Shown: positions 13,893-17,940 of the stretch, piece after piece | Position numbering within the stretch: position 1 is the stretch's first letter | Layout of the letters: each line of letters opens with the position of its first letter | NCBI GenBank assembly: GCA_016844625.1 | Contig: JAERMN010000057.1 | Location: forward strand, 1 to 17,940 | DNA from: Deltaproteobacteria bacterium | Lineage (GTDB): Bacteria; Desulfobacterota; Binatia; UBA9968 | Direction: 5' to 3' | DNA length: 17,940 nucleotides | Position numbers and translations under genes: made by a program | Notes under the pieces: generated by a model | Told to the model about the DNA's origin: nothing | What the model saw: only the letters and a program-made list of their open reading frames with translations | Databases searched by the model: none

Positions 13893-14307
13893 CACGATTG
13901 ACGTCTTGACCACCAGGAACACCATCGGCGCCGTAGGAAATGATGTCATAAGGTCCGTGATCGCCGGGGTTTTTATAAACATACGGTTTATCCCAAGGAT
14001 CGGGCGGAATATCTTTCTTGAGATAAGGCCCGTCCCAACGATCGACTCCACCTGGCTTCTGTGTCAGCGCCTGAAGACCTTCTTGAGTTGTCGGATAGCG
14101 GCCAACGTCAAGGCGAAAGGTGTCCAGCGCCACACCGAAACTTTCGATCTGGGCTTTGGCCGCTTTGGCCGTGGCTTTCTCACCTTGCTTGATATATTGC
14201 GGCAGCACCAGTCCGGCCAGCAATACAATTATGGTGGCCACGATAATCAGCTCGATCAACGTGAAGCCGCTTTCGTCTTTTAAGAGTTTTCGATTATGAC
14301 AAGTCAT
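13870..14307 (-). CDS. gspG: Major pseudopilin GspG
   Basis: GspG is the main subunit of the T2SS pseudopilus. This 145-residue protein has a leader ending ESG, then FTLIELIIVATIIVLLAGLVLP with Glu at +5. The C-terminal part has the family landmarks DVGRYPTTQEGLQAL, PPDPWDKPYVYKNPG and the calcium-binding loop region ISYGADGVPGGQDVNRDVTSW. ATG 14307 overlaps the 3' end of gspF by 14 bp; no clear ribosome-binding site is visible, so coupling to gspF translation is likely. It is the best-conserved pseudopilin here. Confidence 0.94.
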   Translation of the reverse strand: MTCHNRKLLKDESGFTLIELIIVATIIVLLAGLVLPQYIKQGEKATAKAAKAQIESFGVALDTFRLDVGRYPTTQEGLQALTQKPGGVDRWDGPYLKKDIPPDPWDKPYVYKNPGDHGPYDIISYGADGVPGGQDVNRDVTSWEK

Positions 14308-15511
14308 TGATACTAAATATGGCTAGCAGCATAGAGATGACGACCACCCCGATAATCAAACCCATCACCAAGATTAACGCGGGCTCTAGCAGTGCAGTTA
14401 GTCTTTTGGTCGTTCGTCTTACGTCTTGGTCGTAATAGCTCGCGACCTCGGCGAGCATGGCATCTAGTTTACCGGTTTCCTCGCCCACCGCAATCATGTT
14501 GAGCGCCAGCACCGGAAACAGGCCGCTCTCGCTCATCGGCCGCGCCATGCCTTTGCCTTCACGCACCCGCAGTTGAACTTGGCCGATGGCGAGCGCCAAC
14601 AAGCGGTTACCGACCACGCCTTGAACTGTCCCGAGCGCTTCGAGCAGCGGCACGCCGCCTTTCAACAAGGCAGCCAGAGTACGGCAAAAGCGCGCAGTTT
14701 CGAACTTTCGCACCAAATCGCCGAGCAGCCAGCCGTGCAAACGTAATCGGTCCCACTCGCTCCTCCCCTCCGGGCTTCTGATATAAAAGACTCCGCCAGC
14801 GACGACCACGAAAATCACCAATAATAAGACCCAGCCGTGCTGCGCCAAAAACTGGCTAAAATCTATGATGATCTCGGTTAACAACGGAATCGCCTTACTA
14901 TTACCTCGAAAAATCGTGGCAAACTTTGGGATAACGAAGAGGAACAAAACAATTAACGAAAGTCCGGCGGCAGTGGCCAAAATGATTGGATAGACCAGCG
15001 CGGATTTGATGTCTTCTTTGAGCGCCAACGTGTTTTCCATGTACTCCGTTAAATAGCGCAGCACGCTTTCTAAGATGCCGCCGGCCTCGCCGGCGCGAAT
15101 CATGTTGACGTAAATTTTAGGGAAGACGTCGGGATGCTCGCCCATGGAGACGGCGAGCGCCTTGCCGGCGCGCACCGCTTCGACAAGAGCATTGAGTATT
15201 TTGCTGAGTTCACTGCCTTCGAACAAACCGCCGAGGATCGACAAACTACGGTCGAGCGGCAGACCCGCCGTAAGAAGCGTGCCTAGCTCACGGGTGAACT
15301 GGAGCAACTGTTGTTGGCTAACTCTACGCTTAGTAAAAATCGCCTGCTGGCGCGTCGTCCTAATCGCCCGATCACTCGGCACCGCGATGCGCAGCGGCAC
15401 GCAGCCCATTTCGCGCAAGCGCAAAATCACGCCTTGCTCGGCGTCGGCCTCCATCACTCCCTCGACAACCTTGCCAGCCTGATCCGCGGCGCGATACTGA
15501 AAAAATGCCAC
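14294..15511 (-). CDS. gspF: T2SS inner-membrane platform protein GspF
   Basis: This polytopic platform protein couples GspE to pseudopilus growth. From GTG 15511 it is 405 residues, the normal GspF length, starting AFFQYRAADQAGK, which matches the family start. It has two T2SSF domains (about 70-190 and 270-395) and three membrane segments (IILATAAGLSLIVLFLFVIP, WVLLLVIFVVVAGGVFYI, LILVMGLIIGVVVISMLLAI). Typical motifs are FTRELGTLLTAGLPL and FCRTLAALLKGGVPLLEAL. The open frame extends to 15619, but those 36 extra codons translate an inverted-repeat element and are not GspF-like. It is separated from gspE by 114 bp occupied mainly by that element and overlaps gspG by 14 bp. Confidence 0.93.
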   Translation of the reverse strand: MAFFQYRAADQAGKVVEGVMEADAEQGVILRLREMGCVPLRIAVPSDRAIRTTRQQAIFTKRRVSQQQLLQFTRELGTLLTAGLPLDRSLSILGGLFEGSELSKILNALVEAVRAGKALAVSMGEHPDVFPKIYVNMIRAGEAGGILESVLRYLTEYMENTLALKEDIKSALVYPIILATAAGLSLIVLFLFVIPKFATIFRGNSKAIPLLTEIIIDFSQFLAQHGWVLLLVIFVVVAGGVFYIRSPEGRSEWDRLRLHGWLLGDLVRKFETARFCRTLAALLKGGVPLLEALGTVQGVVGNRLLALAIGQVQLRVREGKGMARPMSESGLFPVLALNMIAVGEETGKLDAMLAEVASYYDQDVRRTTKRLTALLEPALILVMGLIIGVVVISMLLAIFSINDLS

Positions 15512-15540
15512 TCTCAGCCCTGCCTTTTTAGACCCGGCCC

Positions 15541-15623
15541 CATTTTGGATTTTGGATTGCCGATTTTGGATTGGGAATACCAGAGCAAGGAGCGCCAATG
15601 ACTCGAATCGAAAATCCAAAATT
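15541..15623. repeat. Inverted-repeat element between gspE and gspF
   Basis: The arms at 15542-15558 and 15606-15622 are 17-base inverted repeats with a single mismatch (units of ATTTTGGATT), with an extra copy of the unit at 15562-15572, around a core of roughly 45 bases. The element begins 3 bp after the gspE stop and adds a false N-terminal extension (36 codons) to the gspF frame. It belongs to a different sequence family from the other repeats here. Confidence 0.7.
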
Positions 15624-15625
15624 GC

Positions 15626-17320
<1,695 letters not shown>

Positions 17321-17330
17321 TAGAAATATA

Positions 17331-17404
17331 CGAAGCCACTTCGCGGTCGGGGTATTAACCCCGACCTTGACCAAAGGGGATGCTCGCCCCCTTTGGAAAC
17401 CCCA
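17331..17404 (-). repeat. Multi-hairpin repeat, copy D (leader of gspE)
   Basis: It holds CGAAG-CCA-CTTCG, a GGTCGGGG-TATTAA-CCCCGACC stem (the G-to-T change in one arm is matched by the change in the other), a short spacer, then CCAAAGGGGATGCTCG with its complementary arm and GGAAACCCCA. It lies between the cupin and gspE in the same orientation relative to transcription as copies A to C, and its last base is 10 bp from the gspE ATG, so it would be in the mRNA leader if the two are co-transcribed. Confidence 0.85.
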
Positions 17405-17414
17405 TTTAATGGTT

Positions 17415-17434
17415 CCACGCTACAATCAGCGTGG
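17415..17434. other. Hairpin after the cupin gene
   Basis: A perfect 7-bp stem (CCACGCT, loop ACAATC, AGCGTGG) lies 23 bp after the cupin stop. It is not followed by a T-run on the minus strand, so it is not a standard intrinsic terminator. It could belong to the adjacent repeat, as a further stem also follows copy C. Confidence 0.5.
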
Positions 17435-17457
17435 TCAAACAAAAAATGTAGCTAAAA

Positions 17458-17841
17458 CTATTTAGAGCCTTGGGTATCGGCTCGACCGTAACGGTCTTCC
17501 AAGCGCACCACGTCGTCAAGCTCCGGCGTAGAGACTTCCAAGACATCACAGTCTTCGACCGCGATCATGCGATGCTTCATGCCCGGCGTAATATGCAAAC
17601 ATTCTCCCGGCGTGAGCCGAAGCTTACCCCGTTCGCCGTCGGTTTCGATGTCCATTTCGAGCAACCCGGTGAGTAAACGAATCGTTTCGTCTTTGACGAC
17701 GTGATACTGATAGCTCAACGACTCGCCTTTTTTGATGTGCAGGACCTTCCCCACATAGCGCTCGGTGTGGGCCCAGATCAGTTCGTGGCCCCAGGGTTTA
17801 TCGACGACTTTCCCCGAATGTAAGAGCTGCTTTACAATCAT
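17458..17841 (-). CDS. Mannose-6-phosphate-isomerase-type cupin protein
   Basis: This small cytoplasmic single-domain cupin of 127 residues from ATG 17841 has the start DKPWGHELIW (14-23), first cupin motif GESLSYQYHVVKDETIRLL (39-57) and second motif TPGECLHITPGMKHRMIA (77-94), ending LEVSTPELDDVVRLEDRYGR (101-120). This is the pattern of the C-terminal cupin of type II phosphomannose isomerase/mannose-1-phosphate guanylyltransferase proteins, and many stand-alone relatives are of unknown activity. The likely metal ligands His47, Glu52 and His90 are present. An in-frame TTG at 17868 could add nine residues; neither start has a clear ribosome-binding site. A role in nucleotide-sugar metabolism is possible but not proven. 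It is not a T2SS component. Confidence 0.85.
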   Translation of the reverse strand: MIVKQLLHSGKVVDKPWGHELIWAHTERYVGKVLHIKKGESLSYQYHVVKDETIRLLTGLLEMDIETDGERGKLRLTPGECLHITPGMKHRMIAVEDCDVLEVSTPELDDVVRLEDRYGRADTQGSK

Positions 17842-17888
17842 GAACGCTATGATACCAGATTCCGCCAAAGGGGGAAATCAATCGTTCG

Positions 17889-17939
17889 TCAATTCATCAA
17901 GGCGCGCAAAAATAGCTCGTGGGCCAGGTGCGCGCCGTT
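17889..17939 (-). CDS. Possible C-terminal end of an upstream gene
   Basis: A minus-strand frame is open from the window edge and stops at TGA 17889-17891, giving 16 residues ending AHELFLRALMN, which looks like an amphipathic C-terminal helix. It would end 47 bp before the cupin ATG, a plausible operon spacing. It is too short to identify a family or to be sure it is coding. Confidence 0.3.
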   Translation of the reverse strand, partial: NGAHLAHELFLRALMN

Positions 17940-17940
17940 A

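Noticed and set aside
13893..14051. Upstream extension of gspH within gspG
   Set aside because: It would overlap gspG by about 180 bp and place more than 60 residues before the prepilin cleavage site; pseudopilin leaders are short.
17415..17434. Hairpin after the cupin gene as an intrinsic terminator
   Set aside because: No T-run follows the stem on the transcribed strand.
17842..17856. Extended -10-like TGGTATCAT just before the cupin ATG, implying a leaderless message
   Set aside because: There is no matching -35, and a single hexamer match is weak evidence; the lack of a ribosome-binding site fits but does not prove it.

Overview
The window is a single-direction block: every gene I can support lies on the minus strand. 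It reads, in transcription order (high to low coordinates), as a cupin gene, an almost complete type II secretion system (T2SS) locus, and a molybdenum-hydroxylase maturation cluster. I see no tRNA, rRNA, CRISPR array, transposase or phage gene. The moderately high GC, the gram-negative T2SS with an outer-membrane secretin, the soil-type Cox/XdhC accessory genes and the many short hairpin repeats suggest a free-living, Deltaproteobacteria-like gram-negative (Binatota, Tectomicrobia or Desulfobacterota-like lineages). That placement is inference from gene content only.

Region 1 (17940-17405): the tail of an unidentified upstream gene and a small mannose-6-phosphate-isomerase-type cupin. Region 2 (17404-9011): a structured repeat, then gspE, a second unrelated repeat, and a tightly overlapping run gspF-G-H-I-J-K-L-M. 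Region 3 (9010-8543): a 468-bp gap with no convincing gene, holding another copy of the structured repeat and a 15-bp tandem duplication. Region 4 (8542-4703): gspC and a secretin encoded by two genes. The first carries N0-N1-N2 and the first strand and helix of N3. The second carries its own signal peptide, the rest of N3, the secretin pore domain and a C-terminal SPOR domain. Region 5 (4702-4357): 346 bp with two adjacent repeat copies and no convincing gene. Region 6 (4356-73): a YqeB/EF2563-type molybdenum-hydroxylase maturation protein, a MoxR/CoxD-type AAA+ ATPase, a CoxE-type VWA protein, a third kind of repeat, and two overlapping XdhC-family genes. A possible next gene starts at 51 and runs off the window.

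In the secretion part, GspE powers assembly of a GspG-H-I-J-K pseudopilus on the GspF-L-M inner-membrane platform, and GspC links that platform to the secretin. GspO (prepilin peptidase) and a pilotin are absent from the window and must be encoded elsewhere. In the molybdenum part, the AAA+/VWA pair, the XdhC proteins and the YqeB-like protein are maturation factors for molybdenum hydroxylases of the xanthine or CO dehydrogenase type. The catalytic subunits are not in the window.

The most unusual points are the secretin split inside its N3 domain with two signal peptides, the SPOR domain on the pore-forming half, and a same-orientation multi-hairpin repeat found upstream of gspE, gspC and the molybdenum cluster.
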